A stretch of DNA of 64,000 nucleotides. Origin: Anastatus disparis (Eukaryota > Arthropoda > Insecta > Hymenoptera > Eupelmidae). Shown piece after piece: positions 44,534-56,559 of the stretch. The stretch is taken from positions 5,091,001 to 5,155,000 of the forward strand of contig JAFFSR010000347.1 in the NCBI GenBank assembly GCA_017163975.1, given 5' to 3'. The position numbers and the translations under genes are program-made. Each line of letters begins with the position of its first letter. Position 1 is the first letter of the stretch. A model generated the notes under the pieces. That model did no database searches, was not told the origin of the DNA, and saw only the letters and a list, made by a program, of their open reading frames with translations.

Positions 44534-44793
44534 ATATGAAGCGTATAGCTGGGCAGAGGTAGTTATCTCCAAAAAATTTTTTTTTACAGGAAAGAACGTT
44601 TTTTGCTGTACTTAAATTTAAAAGTCAGTATATTTTGCAACACACCATATTTTTTTTCATCCATAAAAAAAGACTATACCTATATTTTGGTTAAATATGA
44701 TTTTTTTATGATAAATTTTAATGTTCTGTATACGAAAATGCAATAAAAATGAAAAAATGGAGGTAGCCACCTTTGCAGGTACACGCTTCATAT
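44534..44793. mobile_element. Small TIR element (ATATGAAGCGT termini)
   Basis: Left ATATGAAGCGTATAGCTG and right, inverted, ATATGAAGCGTGTACCTG; 260 bp, non-coding. The first half recurs at 54984-55131 (AGGTAGTTATCTCCAAAAAA, ACAGGAAAGAACRTTTTYTG). Confidence 0.75.
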
Positions 44794-44799
44794 GAAATT

Positions 44800-45255
44800 G
44801 ATTTTAAATATAAATAATTATTCTTTCAATCATAAGAGTGTATTTTTATTACTATTAAAGCAACGAACATTACATCAACAAATTAACTACTCAATATTGC
44901 ATGTAAAAACAAATTACACTACTGTCCACCTTTCCAAATTATTTCTGTCCAGATATGTCTGTCAGCTTAAAAAGATAGTCCAGCTTTCGCTCCTTAGAAG
45001 CCTCAAATTAAAGTGCTATATTTCTTCATACATCAAAGATATTTGTTTTTATACGACAATTAAGAAAGTGACTAAGGCCGTATAAAGTTCAATATATTTA
45101 CTTGACAGGAATTTGAAACAATTTTCGCAAAAATCAGGCTTACATGCTTTAGACTCGGTCCCGATTTTGCCTACTTTACCTTACGTAGCACGCTTTTTGT
45201 GATGTACTGCAAGGTGCTTAATATGCTCACCTAACATTACCAATTATATTAAACG
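44800..45255. other. Gene-free stretch
   Basis: A 97-codon plus-strand frame (44792-45085) lacks any recognisable motif and begins in the edge of the preceding element; I do not treat it as a gene. Confidence 0.4.
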
Positions 45256-45261
45256 TATTAA

Positions 45262-45651
45262 GGGGACGCTGTATCTCTCTATCCTTTTCTAATTGAAAAA
45301 TGTAAGTTTTTTGAAAATCTAGTGATTATTGATAGAAATTAAAGGTTGTCCGCTATTTGTTTAGTAAAAAGTAATATTTTCTCTGATGAGGACCAATTAA
45401 TTTTGTTGCTTTTTTTTCAAGTAAAGTTTGACATACTTACAAAATCCTAAGTAAGGCTAGAGAATACGTTATTTAAGTATGTCAAACTTTACTTGAAAAA
45501 AAAGCAACAAAATTAGTTGGTCCTCATCAGAGAAAATATTAATTTTTACTAAACAAGTAGCGGACAACCCTTAATTTCTATCAATAATAACTAGTTTTCC
45601 CAAAAATTTACATTTTTTAATTAGAAAAGGATAGAGAGATACAGCGTCCTC
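45262..45651. mobile_element. TTAA foldback element, family member 2 (complete)
   Basis: TTAA at 45258-45261 and 45652-45655. Ends GGGGACGCTGTATCTCTCTA and the inverse with GAGGACGC. The arms of about 170-190 bp are near-perfect inverted copies around AGTAAAGTTTGACATACTT; the loop is about 40 bp. Non-coding. Confidence 0.9.
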
Positions 45652-45659
45652 TTAAGTCA

Positions 45660-46590
45660 ACTACAGAACCTGTAGGACTGTTTGCATCGCTAAAAATTGA
45701 TTGTTAATTCTTACCCCTGTTACTTTTGAGCCTGGTATACCCTATTCTTTATTTAGAGAAACATTTATTTTTTATATATTGGAGTAAAACTTCTTTACTG
45801 ACGGTATACACCTCCCATAAGAGATGAATCAAAAAAATTATACGGAAGTGAATTGATTTTGTGACAGGACATGCAACGGAACTAATAAAACGGGAGTGTA
45901 TATATATAGGAGGAACGTCCGCGCCTTAACGGCAAATCAAGGTACTAAATACGTATAAAGAAAAAGTCGCGGGACTGACTTGATGTAAAATGCACAGATA
46001 TAATACATGTATACATGCATACTATATATGCAATACAAATATCTGAATTTGAATAAATAAAGAAAGCAATAGCATGCGTTTTACCTCTTTTTCTTTCTTT
46101 CTTTATAATGTTTTATGGTAAATCCCTCTCTTCTCTACATTGTTTAAACATGTATGCGCAAGCAAATGTTTTTTATTTTAACTATCACAAACCAATCATT
46201 TCAAACATTACTCGTGTTACAAATGATAATAGTTTTGATGATTGCGAAAAAAATCAAAATATTGTATTTTGGTAAAATAAATATTATTAACAAAAATTTC
46301 ATACAATGTTTCATTTAAAATTAGAAAAAATTAATTCCTTAAATAAACTAAATTATTTTAATTTAGTTTTAGAATTATTTTAAAATTAGATGAAACAGTG
46401 ATGGAAATTAAATAAACATTTATAAGTTCTATAATTTCGTGAAGACGTTTCACTTTCATCGACCAGTCCCGAAGATTGCCGGTTTTTTTTTACTCTATCA
46501 CTCCTCACGGTCTGTACATACATATGTTACGCGTGTATGAAAAAAAATTATCTACTAGTTTTACAAGTTTTTGAGCGACTTTAAGTCTTT
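45660..46590. other. Gene-free AT-rich stretch
   Basis: No gene recognised. Short inverted words around ATAAACTAAATTATTTTAAT (46330-46390) form small hairpins. Confidence 0.45.
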
Positions 46591-47338
46591 AAATTGTGTA
46601 ACATGATAGAAGACGTGTCTTTTGAGTGATCAGATGCACGTCTGTCCTAAAGCGCTCATAACAAGCCAGAAAAAAAAACCGATCAATCTTTGCATGCATG
46701 GCTGGAGAGAGCTCCAGCTTTTCATTCGTTTAATTTAGCGTAGCTCTCAGTTAGCGCTTTCTCGTCGCTTGCTTGCGTGCCGCAAGTTGAATGTAGCTCT
46801 AAAAATCGCGCTAGACCATAGCGCTTGCGTTCAACTGCTAGGGGGCAAACATCTTCTCGTACTCAAGCATAGTACCCGCGCTCAGCCGCTACTCCCGCAA
46901 CAGGAATAGCAAGCTCTAGAGCATATAAAACAAACCATCGAGCCAGCAGGTAACTCTTTTTCCCTTTCGCTGCGTAAGAGTAAGATTACTCGACACAGTG
47001 GGAGATATCCTTACCTGTATTCCTTTCTTTAGCTACGTAATCTAGGGATTGCCCGACGTAGCCTTCGAGTTCTCCGTCAGTGTTAGGATGGGATTACCCG
47101 ACACAAACTCCTGATTACTGCCTCCACCATCTCTGGTCGGGGTAGACTCCTCCATTGGTCTTTGGCCAAACCTCCCCCCTCTTCTCTCTTCGTGGCTTAG
47201 AGGGTTACCTTCCTGGTTTTTCCTACTTTACCTCACTTAACTTCGATACCGGCTGCACTCTAACCTTGCGTTAACTACCGACGGTAAAGTATTTCACGAA
47301 TTTAACCGCCAAAGCTATATTTTTTATTGTCTTGCGTA

Positions 47339-47531
47339 CCCACACAGCATGTAAGATTTGGAATATTTCCGAAATATTCCTATGTCTGCAAAAAACCCAT
47401 GTAAAAACATTTCAAACATTTCATGAACCCATGTAAAAGTATTTCAAACATTTCATGACATTTTTTTACATGGGTTTTCCGCGGACATAAGAATATTTCG
47501 GAAATATTCCAAATCTTCCATGCTGTGTGGG
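47339..47531. mobile_element. TA-flanked palindromic MITE (CCCACACAGCATG termini)
   Basis: 193 bp; TA at 47337-47338 and 47532-47533. Ends CCCACACAGCATG and CATGCTGTGTGGG, with arms continuing through GATTTGGAATATTTC. A TTTCAAACATTTCATGA word is tandemly repeated in the middle. Confidence 0.9.
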
Positions 47532-48030
47532 TAATCATTAACTATTGTATTTTTTTGGGCTTTGTTCGTTACAGCTGACAAATACTAGGTTTCGCCGCCT
47601 AGAGACCAAGAAGAGAACTAGAAAATTTTCTTTTTCTTTCTGACGCACGGAACACTAAAAAAGATTGATTATTGATTTACTTTACTCATTTTTTGCCGGC
47701 GTTGTTATTATTTTGTAGACTATTATTTGTATTATTTTCATTAATAAATACAAAAAAAAGTAATTCGAGTTAAAACAAAAATTGTCGTTTTCAAACTTAA
47801 TCACCAATTCCGAAGTACCCATGCTGTTCCTACCTTTTAACACTGTCACTTAGTATGCAAGGTTAGGTTTGCTTTGTACGATTTTGATTATTCATATTTA
47901 ATTTTTTTTTTGGAGTAAATATTAAATTGCGAATGATTTTTTTAAATTGATTTCTTCATTATAAATTTCTTACTACTATTCTCATTAAAATAATCCCTTG
48001 ATTTTATAAAGTACGATTAGTCTTAACTTA

Positions 48031-48705
48031 CAAGGAGAGTGCATTGCATTTGGGTCTCGGATTTTCTCCTAACTTTGAGATGTTTTTTCTTACATAAAAT
48101 CATGAAAAAAGCCGCATCCATTCGGTCCAACGCTCGATTTTTTCCGAGATATGAGCAGTTTTGTCTGTTTTGTGAAAAAATTTGCATCTGCTTTATAGTT
48201 TTACAGTTTTCAAACTACTTATTCTATATGGTTTTCACTAATTGCATTTTAAATTGAGATTAAAACCTATCGATTAAAAAAAAAATGTGTCCAAAAATCT
48301 CAAGTTGTTCAAAAGTTATGAAAGGATAAAAATTAAAATGAAATTCAGACTAAAATATAGCATTAATTTTCTATGCATATTTTCAACTAAATATTTGTGC
48401 TATTTTTAGTCCCTTATAACTTGTAAACAACTTCAGATTTTTGGACACATTTTTTTTTCAATCGATAGGTTTTAATCTCAACTTTAGTATGCAATCAGTA
48501 AAAACTTTATAGGATAAGTAGTTTGAAAACTGTAAAACTATAAAGCGAATGCAAATTTTTTAACAAAACAGACAGAACTGCTTATAACTCAGAAAAAATC
48601 GAGCGTTGGACCGAATGGACGCGGTTTTTTTCATGATTTTATGTGAGAAAAAATATCCTAAAGTTAGAAGAAAATCCGAGGCCCAAATGCAATATACTCT
48701 CCTTG
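48031..48705. mobile_element. Long-arm foldback element (CAAGGAGAGT termini)
   Basis: 675 bp with arms of about 280-300 bp: CAAGGAGAGTGCATTGCATT at the left and its inverse at the right. Flanked by TTA on both sides. The interior words CGATAGGTTTTAATCTCA and CAAAAATCT are also paired. Non-coding; the small open frames are arm by-products. Confidence 0.88.
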
Positions 48706-48823
48706 TTAGTATGTAAGTTATCTTGAACCTTGGCTTCCAAAAATCAACGATATCTAGCATTCTCTAAAAGCCTGACACCGTTGACATCAACAGTTACCCG
48801 AGGCAAAAAAGCCAAACGTTACA

Positions 48824-48842
48824 TGGCGCCCTATATACAGAG
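48824..48842 (+). promoter_or_regulatory. Putative primer-binding site of the Gypsy element
   Basis: TGGCGCCCTATATACAG directly follows the inferred LTR end. TGGCGCC is a usual start for lysine-type tRNA primer sites; the downstream part does not match the canonical site, so identity is uncertain. Confidence 0.45.
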
Positions 48843-49690
48843 ACTCAACATCTAAACCAGGCTATTAACTTAATTCTCCCTCAGATCTAATCACGCCGGT
48901 GCTCTTTCCGTTTTTCGCAAATAAAAAGTTGCTGGCGCTCGAAAGCTAAGTAAAAACTGTCTGTAAATATGTATAATTATTTCATTATTGTAAATAGACA
49001 GCTGTCTGTCCTTTCTCCCTCTTCCTTTGCGTTTCGCGTTCACTGGTAACTTCTTTTTTTTCTCTTTTTCTTTCTTCTTCTCTTTGGTGATAATTTTTTT
49101 TCTTGCTTTTTCTTTCTTCTTTCTCTACTGCATCTTTTGGTACGTTCTTTTTAGATAGTAAGTGCTCCCAGCGATAGCAAACCCTAAATGGAAAAAATCT
49201 TTTTGTGTTAAACTGGTGAATAAGTAATATTTTTCTTGGTCATCTTAGACGAATAAGCTTATAAATTTTTTTCTCGTCGTAGATACTCGAATATGGCAAT
49301 GAAGAAACAATGGGTTTATTGACCCCCACCGACCTCGCAGAACACTCAAGCGACGCTCGTCTATCGACGGCCGGAACGCTCATAAAACAACGCGCTTTAT
49401 TTCTGGATTACATATTACGTGACTCAGATATGTTCAAAAATGCAACCGATAACCCCACCGATTACGACGAAGAAACGGATAAGAACGCCCATCTTTTGTT
49501 AAGGGAACAAAACACTTTTATAACCTGCAAACACAAATATTCAATATTCATTATATTTAACTTAGTTATTTTCTAATAAATGAAATATCTAAAAGTAGAC
49601 TCGAATACCTTTAATTTAAGCTATTATAAGCAAATTTTTCTTTAGTTGTAAGCCCACAATCATTCGATGAACCTTTGTACTCATAAGCTC

Positions 49691-50001
49691 TTGACCGTAA
49701 GGTTTAAGCTGAACCCATGGGTGGATTTAACTCTTCCAAATGGTTTTAGCTTCAATATTACTACCATTCTCGCATGAATAAAGGAATTTCTGAAACACAA
49801 ATAATTTTTTATTTTTTAACAAAAAATATCAATTTTTTCAATAAATTTTAATATTTTTACCTTATTTTTGGGTTTTTTTTACTATTTCTAGTCATTCGAT
49901 TATAAAATCCTCCATTCATGCAAGAATAATGCTAATACTGAAGCCAAAACCGTTTGGAAAAGTCAAATCCATCCATGGGTTCAGCTTAAACCTTAAGGCC
50001 C
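49691..50001. repeat. Foldback element within Gypsy gag insertion
   Basis: Arms TTGACCGTAAGGTTTAAGCT...CCAAATGGTTTTAGCTTCA and the inverse near 49940-50000. Centre AT-rich. Non-coding. Confidence 0.8.
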
Positions 50002-50549
50002 AGCAACTAAAATTTAAAAAATTTAATATTTAAGAAAAACAGCTTTAAAGTTTTTAATTATTATATCTTAAAATTATCAATGCTATACGTATCTTTCATG
50101 AAATGATTCTTTCCTGGTAATTCTTATTTATTTTAGCGAACAATATAAAAAGGAGATACCAGACAAAAGAACCTTGTTATCGACTAGATAAAGCTGAAAT
50201 GCAAAAAGATATAAGTTATTAAAATAATCAATAATTATAATCTTTCTTATTATAAGATATTTTGTCAGTACTTACCCTTATTCACCAATGAAACTGTGTA
50301 TTTGTTGTAAGAATCAACAAATACTGATAGCTGTTAGAATTACTCGTACTAACCTTGAATCAGCTGAAAACTAAAAAATAAAATTTAATATGGAGTAAGC
50401 ATATTATATTTTATTTTATAATTCAAATTCAAAATTAAAAAGTAAAATTTAGATTTATAATTTATATTTCAATTAATATTAAAATTTATAAATAGAATTC
50501 ATATCCAAATATGTAATAATAATAAGAATCATACACTTATATGAATTTA

Positions 50550-51350
50550 ATATGCACCCGGTGTGTAGAAATCCATCACACCTATTCGTACTTTTCTTTT
50601 CAGAGTATGTGCTTCTTTCGAATGAGACTAACTTTATCATTCTACCATTGAATTATCTTCTATCATTCAAAGTCCTGACACACTTGACAGATACATTTCC
50701 AAGTTCGAAGTTCAATTTCTCCAACATCTTGAGAAAGTTATATCAAGATCAGCACTATTTGGGGAAGTCCATTCAAGTTATTTTTTAACAGCTTCAGATG
50801 TAGAACCTTTTGCCACTTGTTCGTATACTTTTGTTATTTAACTATTTATACCACTGAACGCTAGCTTTGATAAATCTATTAAACTACAAAAACTAGACAA
50901 ACTTGCAAGTCCATGGTCAAGTACACGAGTAGCAAGAACATTATATCTGTTAAGTTTATACGTATTGTCCATAAGCACTTTCTCTCTTGTTAGAGTTTAC
51001 AGTTGCTTATTCATCACAAAAATCACAAGTCATATTAATTTTGAATCCTTATCCTCAAAAAGAGGTTTTAATAAATGTTATCTTATGATGGCACACGCTG
51101 CAACACAATTTTTCTAACATAGAAGATAGAACGTTGATATCAACATTTCTATTTTTTACCTTGGAACTTGAAAATTCTGTTATTTTCAGTTTAGTAAAAG
51201 AAGTAGAGGGTCTACTTCTCTTAGCTTCAGGAGAATTATTTTTACTCCTACCAAGAAATTTCCTTGGACTCTTTTTAGATCTTCCTGTAGATCGTTTTCT
51301 ATCTTGATGATGGTTATGAAATCTGCCTCTTGTATCTCTTTCATTATTTG
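50550..51350 (-). pseudogene. Mutator-like transposase-domain fragment (tentative)
   Basis: From the ATG at 51351 the frame reads MSNNERDTRGRFHNHH, a basic stretch (SKKSPRKFLGRSK), then CCSVCHHKITF. After a frame change near 51055 it continues with a segment like NRYNVLATRVLDHGLASLSS followed by FCSLIDL. This layout (short basic N-terminus, Cys pair, then NxRxVxAxRxxGxGxxxLxxFCxxxxLP) resembles the Mutator-like transposase domain of insect elements. The remainder is too decayed to follow. It lies inside the Gypsy gag, so it inserted later. Confidence 0.4.
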
Positions 51351-52989
51351 ACATTTTTGAGGTTCGTATTCTTAGTGTCCATTCAAGCTTTTTACACTTT
51401 GAATACACTTTCTATTTAAATAAACGTAGAATTTCAGGCGCAGATAAAAACAAATGAAATAACTCGCGAACGTGTAATTTATTAAAAATTAATAATTTTA
51501 CGTAAACCACAAAACCTACTAATAATTTTTTAAATGCACTTTAAATAAACAAACTTATTGCAAACTGACCATACAATCAGCTGAGACTGACTGTCATGTA
51601 GCGAAATGATACGAGCCGAAAGCGGGAACGCGCCAAATTCAAATTGTTAAAAAATTACATGAATAACTATGTACCACTCGTTTTTTTACAAAATCAAAAC
51701 GGAATCAAATATGGATGTAAAACTTTTCAGAACCTAAATCAAGATAAATATTTTGTTAAAATTAAAAAAATAAACTCTTTTTTTTCAATTAAACATAAAA
51801 AAAATCAATAAAAATTTAAAATAATTCTTAAAATTTTTTGAATTTGTAAAAATTATATCATTATAGACTTTATAAATAAAAACAAAATTAAATATCTTAA
51901 AAAAAACTTTTTGGAGATTAATTTATGATTTATGAATTATTGAATCAAGTAATAAAAAAATAAGTTACTAGCTAAAAATTTGAGAAAAATCTCAAAATAG
52001 CAAAATTAACAAAAAAATCAGTTAAAAGTTTATTTTACTAATTTCTTCATAAAAACGAAACTAAATGAGATAGGGTAAAAATACTTGTTGGAGCTTATTC
52101 TACAGTGAATTTCCTATAAAAAAAAGCAATAAACCAAATTTGATGTTGGACCAGAAAAAAGGTGTTTTGTGCCCTTAAACGCTGAATTATCAGGTTCAAT
52201 CGATGCATATAGACAAACCGACCCTGACTCGCTGCGAGTAAACGCGCCGTTATCTTTATCAAACTTTGGGAATTCTACTAGTAATACAACAATCATCGTT
52301 CAGCTCCCTAACTACACTGCACGCACTATTGATCAAATGAGAAAATGGAACGTACACTTCGACGGGAGGGATATGTATACCTTTTTAGAGAGTTCAAAAT
52401 TTAAAAAACGCATATGTGATTCCGGACGCGAAATCCATCCAAGGAGTTCTTGAATTGTTACGCGGAGAGCCACAACTACAGTGCAGGAACTGCGCTCCTG
52501 AAATAAACATTTTCCAGCAATCAATCATGCGCTTACGCGATTATTATTTGTCCCCCAGTGAATTACGTCACCTTGATTGGTTAATAATAGATCGCAAGCC
52601 AGAAGAAAATGAAGACAGCCGAAAATATATTACTTTATCAGCTACTCTGATGCTGTGACACGGAAACTTAAAACCAGAACAACAGGTAGAAAACATTTTT
52701 AACAATATGAAACCGGTCCTACGCCTGCATATTCTAAGGTCAGATTTCGCCACAGTCAAATAGCTGATACAACAAGTCAAGAAAATAGAAAAAGTAAAAA
52801 ATCAACTCTTGGAAACACAATCACTCTCAGAGCCCGCCCGTCCGAACTCCCCCATCGCGACATTTAACATACAATCGTACTCCCGGTCTAAAAACTGTTG
52901 GAAGTGCAAGGAGGAAGGGCACAGTCACCAGGATTGTTCGAATAAAATACGACTATTTAGCTCCTTTTGCGGGAAGATGGCGCCATGAT

Positions 52990-54860
52990 CAACAACTGCA
53001 AGTGCAGGGGGGGCGAAAAACTTAAAACGAGTTGGCCGGCAATAAAGAATCGTCCGACCCACGGCCTACCTTATGCTCATTTTTCTAACAAAAACCGGTA
53101 CCTTATTTATTTTCATGTTGGCGATGAGTCACTGACAGCTTTAGTAGTCCAGGGTTAATAACTTCTTTTGGCAGACCAGAAATCGTCAACCACTGCGTGA
53201 GATATGGTTGGAAAATCAGCGAGGAACACTGCATAGTAAGTCTAGCAAACGGAGAGACATGGTCTAACCAAGCTACTTCCGGTGTACTCACATACGAAGG
53301 CCGTCGCATGAGACACAGTTTCGCAATTATGGAAAATTAAGTTTCGATCTCTTACTGGGCATGGATCTACTAAAGAAGTTCCGGATTCGCATAACGCTAG
53401 GACAGGAAATCAAACCCATCAAGCCCACTTTATACAGCCAATGTACTCAAATTTGTTTAGCTGACACGATATCCAGTTTGCACTCCTTGTCTGCAGATGA
53501 AGAGAATCGATTAAACGAGATTTTAAAAACGGAGTTGCAAAAATTCGAGAACGTGAGCGGTAGACCGCCTCTTATCGAGCACAAAATTAAGCTACTTGAC
53601 CCCATGCTGATCAAGCAACGATATCACCTCCGCAATCCAGCTACGTAAGCCATCATTAACCAGGAGGTCGACAAAATGTTAGAAGAAAAAATAATCCGTC
53701 CTTCTTACAGTCCATGGAATTTATCCATCGTGTTAGTCAAAAAGAAAGACGGAAAACCTTGTTTATGCATCGACTTCCGCAAGTTAAATGCAGTCGACAA
53801 AAAAGACGCATATCCACTGCCACAGATAAACGCGATTCTCGACCGCCTGCGAAACGCTTAATATCTCTCAACAATCGATCTTAAAAACGGTTACTGGTGA
53901 GTGCCCTTGACTCTACAGAGCTGCGCCACTACTGCCTTCACAGTAGCTGGCAAAGGTCTTTTCGTATTCAAGGTCATGCCTTTCCGTCTGCACTCGGCAA
54001 CTGCCACTTTTCAGCATCTTCTCGACCGAGTAATTACACCGGACCTGTCACCCAACGTATTCGCATACTTGGATGACATTATCTTCTTTAACCGACTACG
54101 ACAAGCTAACTGACGACCTAGCCCCAAAAAGAACGTTAAACAATTACGCCGGTTTCTCGGTCTTCTCTCGTGGTATCATCGTTTTGTCAGAGATGCTTCT
54201 CGGGTAGTAGCTCCATCAAATTTATTACTGCGCAAACAAACGAAATGGGCCTGGAAAGAGGCTCAACAAAAAGCGTTCGACGAGATAAAACGACCGCTCC
54301 AGTGTCCTGATTAGACTAAGACCTTCTCGCTTCAGACAGACGCGAGCCTGAAGGGTTTTGGAGCTGTTCTCACACAGAAAATAGATGGCAAGGAACACGT
54401 AATTGCTTACGCTAGCTGATCTTTAAATAAAGCGAAACGAAATTACTCTGTAACAGAACTCGAATGCCTCGTCGACGAATAGAAGATGCGCGATTACGTT
54501 GTGGGTTACCGCTTCGTGATGATCACCGACCATCTCTCTTTAAAATGGTTGGATAAGATCGACAATCCTTCGAGACGTCTAGCCCACTGAGCGCTAGAAC
54601 TGAGTCAATGGAACAACGAAATACGATACAGATGCGGCGTAGACAACAGCCTCGTAGACATTTTGTCCATGCAGCCATCCAACATGTGCACCACGGCTAC
54701 TGGGCAGCATTTTCCATGGTACGATGACCTTTTTGCTCAAGTAACGCAAAACCCGAAAATTTATTCAGATTATTGCATTAAGGACAGTCGTCTTTTTCAC
54801 CATCGCGTTCACGATTTGACACTAAATTATTTAGATACCGGTCCATCGTGGAAAAAATAG
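52990..54860 (+). pseudogene. Gypsy Pol: protease, RT, RNase H (degenerate)
   Basis: Protease remnants at 53100-53380 end in LLGMDLLKKFRI. RT spans 53640-54110: EEKIIRPSYSPWN, CIDFRKLNAVDKKDAYPLPQ and the catalytic FAYLDDIIFF near 54070. RNase H follows (FSLQTDASLKGFGAVL near 54335, VIAYAS, ITDHLSLKWL). The final segment DILSMQPSNMC...DLFAQVTQNPKI would lead into integrase, but similarity ends near 54980 where another repeat begins. Numerous stops (for example near 53860, 54115, 54310). The clade is Ty3/Gypsy; no envelope gene is visible. Confidence 0.85.
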
Positions 54861-54983
54861 TGTATTAACAACTTTCAGATATTCCTGTTACAATCCTTGA
54901 AAACCACCCTTATACGAAAATTTCAAATAAACTGCTTTTCCCAAAATAAAAACCATTCGACCGCATTTCTATCTATCAATTGC

Positions 54984-55131
54984 AGCATATAGCTGCACAG
55001 GTAGTTATCTCCAAAAAAACTTTCTTTTACAGGAAAGAACATTTTCTGCTGTACTAATAATTAAAAATCAGTGTGTTTTGCAGCACACCATATTTTTTCC
55101 GTTTCATAAAAAAAGACTATACCTACACTGA
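54984..55131. mobile_element. Partial copy of the 44534-44793 element
   Basis: Matches the left half of that element, including CAGGAAAGAAC and ACACCATATTTTTT. It truncates the Gypsy element. Confidence 0.75.
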
Positions 55132-55310
55132 AAAAAAAACCCGAAGCAAGCGCTGCGAAGTTAATCTGAGCGGTTGCATGCGAACAACATTCGAAGCGAG
55201 TGATTACAGAAAATCGTAATGTATGAATGCGTATCCATGTCGCTGTAAATAATTACGACTTTCTGTGTAAACGATTACGCTAATCCGAGCAGAGCGCCAC
55301 AACTGTGTTG

Positions 55311-55500
55311 CGAGCACGCTTGCTCCGACTCTCCGGCATCGCGCGTGCAGAAAGACGAAACCAAGCACTGCGGCAGAGCTGTGAGCTTGCTTGCTCCAAC
55401 TCTCCGGTATCGCACGTGCAGAAAGCCGAGACCAAGCACATCGGCAGAGCTGCGAGCACGCTCTCTTTGACTCTGTGGTATTGCTCATGCAGAAAGCCGA
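55311..55500. repeat. 71-bp tandem repeat, about 2.7 copies
   Basis: Units start GAGCACGCTTGCTCC at 55311, 55382 and 55453, each containing CATGCAGAAAGCCGAGACCA-like sequence. GC-rich; open frames on both strands follow from the repeat. Confidence 0.9.
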
Positions 55501-55517
55501 GACCAAGGGTAAAGACA

Positions 55518-55781
55518 GAGGGGCGATTCAACCTATGCTACATATGTATGTATCACGGTGATATGTATGTACATTCGAACGTAAGTTGGTAGCACTGCTA
55601 AGACAAGTCGTCGCGCGCAAAAATTGTATCTACATGGAAACGGAGACTTAAGGTCTTGACGGTTCGACAGACGATTCAATGCGCGCGACGACTTGTCTTA
55701 GCAGTGCTACCAACTTACGTTCGAACGTACATACATATCACCGTGATACATACATATGTAGCATAGGTTGAATCGCCCCTC
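55518..55781. mobile_element. Near-perfect palindromic element
   Basis: Arms of about 102 bp (55518-55619 and 55680-55781), starting GAGGGGCGATTCAACC, with about one mismatch and a 60-bp loop. No clear target duplication. Non-coding. Confidence 0.88.
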
Positions 55782-55784
55782 AGA

Positions 55785-56550
55785 GTTACAGGCTCGCTCA
55801 CTTTGAATTTCTGAACATTGACGTACCAAAAGCGAGGCCAAGCACTCTAAACGTTAAAAATTTACATTTAAAAAAGCAAAATTTCTTTTTTTTTTCTTTT
55901 TTTTGTAAGTTTTAACACTTTATGTGAAGTATAATTTATTTAAGTAAAATTCTATAATATTATAAAAATTAAATTTTATTTCATAAAATTTTATTTAAAA
56001 TGTTTCTTAACTTAAAAATTGATGTGATATTTTACTTTTACCATTATTCGCCTGAGTATATTAATGTAATAATGTAAGTTTATAATTTTGATTTATTTTT
56101 AATACCTTACTTGTGCGATTATTAGTGCTTTTATACCTTTGAATTGATGTTAACTTTATTTTAATCCTTCTTATTTTTTTTTATATTTATAGATTTATTA
56201 GGACATATTGAAACTCAGAAAGTACAAAGTAATTTGGAAAAAAAATTCTTTAGGTATTTATAAGTAGTCATTATTGACTTATTCTTTATAAACTATATTA
56301 TTGTATTGTTACAAGTTTCTTATACATGGGGTTTGCTTGGCGTTAGAGGGAAGATATTTACTATTGATTTTTGGGTCGTAGTTCCAATTTTAAATTTAAT
56401 AATTTCAAAAAAGTAGCAGCGTTATTTCTTTTGTCTTTTATAAATATTATATCAGGGTTGCAAATATTTAAATCATTTTGGGCTTTCAATAAATTTTAAT
56501 TCACAAATCCTTTTTGAATTCGTAATTAGAGTTTTATTTAATTAACAATT
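55785..56550. other. Gene-free AT-rich stretch
   Basis: No gene or repeat recognised beyond homopolymers. Confidence 0.45.
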
Positions 56551-56559
56551 CCTTTTAAA

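Larger units (their letters stand above)
46597..48823 (+). repeat. Probable 5' LTR of a Gypsy element, expanded by two insertions
   Basis: Starts TGTAACATGATAGAAGACG and ends AAACGTTACA, i.e. TG...CA with 6-base inverted ends, directly before a TGGCGCC primer-site-like sequence. Net of the MITE at 47339-47531 and the foldback at 48031-48705, it is about 1.35 kb. A TATAAAA box lies near 46924 in a GC-richer portion, as expected of an LTR promoter. No second LTR is visible, so this is an inference. Confidence 0.5.
49310..52980 (+). pseudogene. Gypsy Gag, split by a 2.5-kb insertion
   Basis: The ATG at 49310 opens an 88-codon frame (LTPTDLAEHSSDARLS, REQNTFI). Coding similarity resumes near 52150 with ELSGSIDAYRQTD and VQLPNYTARTIDQM, continuing in a second frame with KSIQGVLELLRG and RDYYLSPSELRHL, and ending in a CCHC knuckle, CWKCKEEGHSHQDC, near 52900. 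The knuckle and position before protease/RT identify Gag. Several stops and frame changes are present; the 49600-52140 block is foreign. Confidence 0.7.

Noticed and set aside
55204..55592. GC-rich frames of 83-100 codons near the 71-bp repeats
   Set aside because: Frames are open because 71-bp units lack stops in several phases; the three units fall in different frames, so no repeat protein results.
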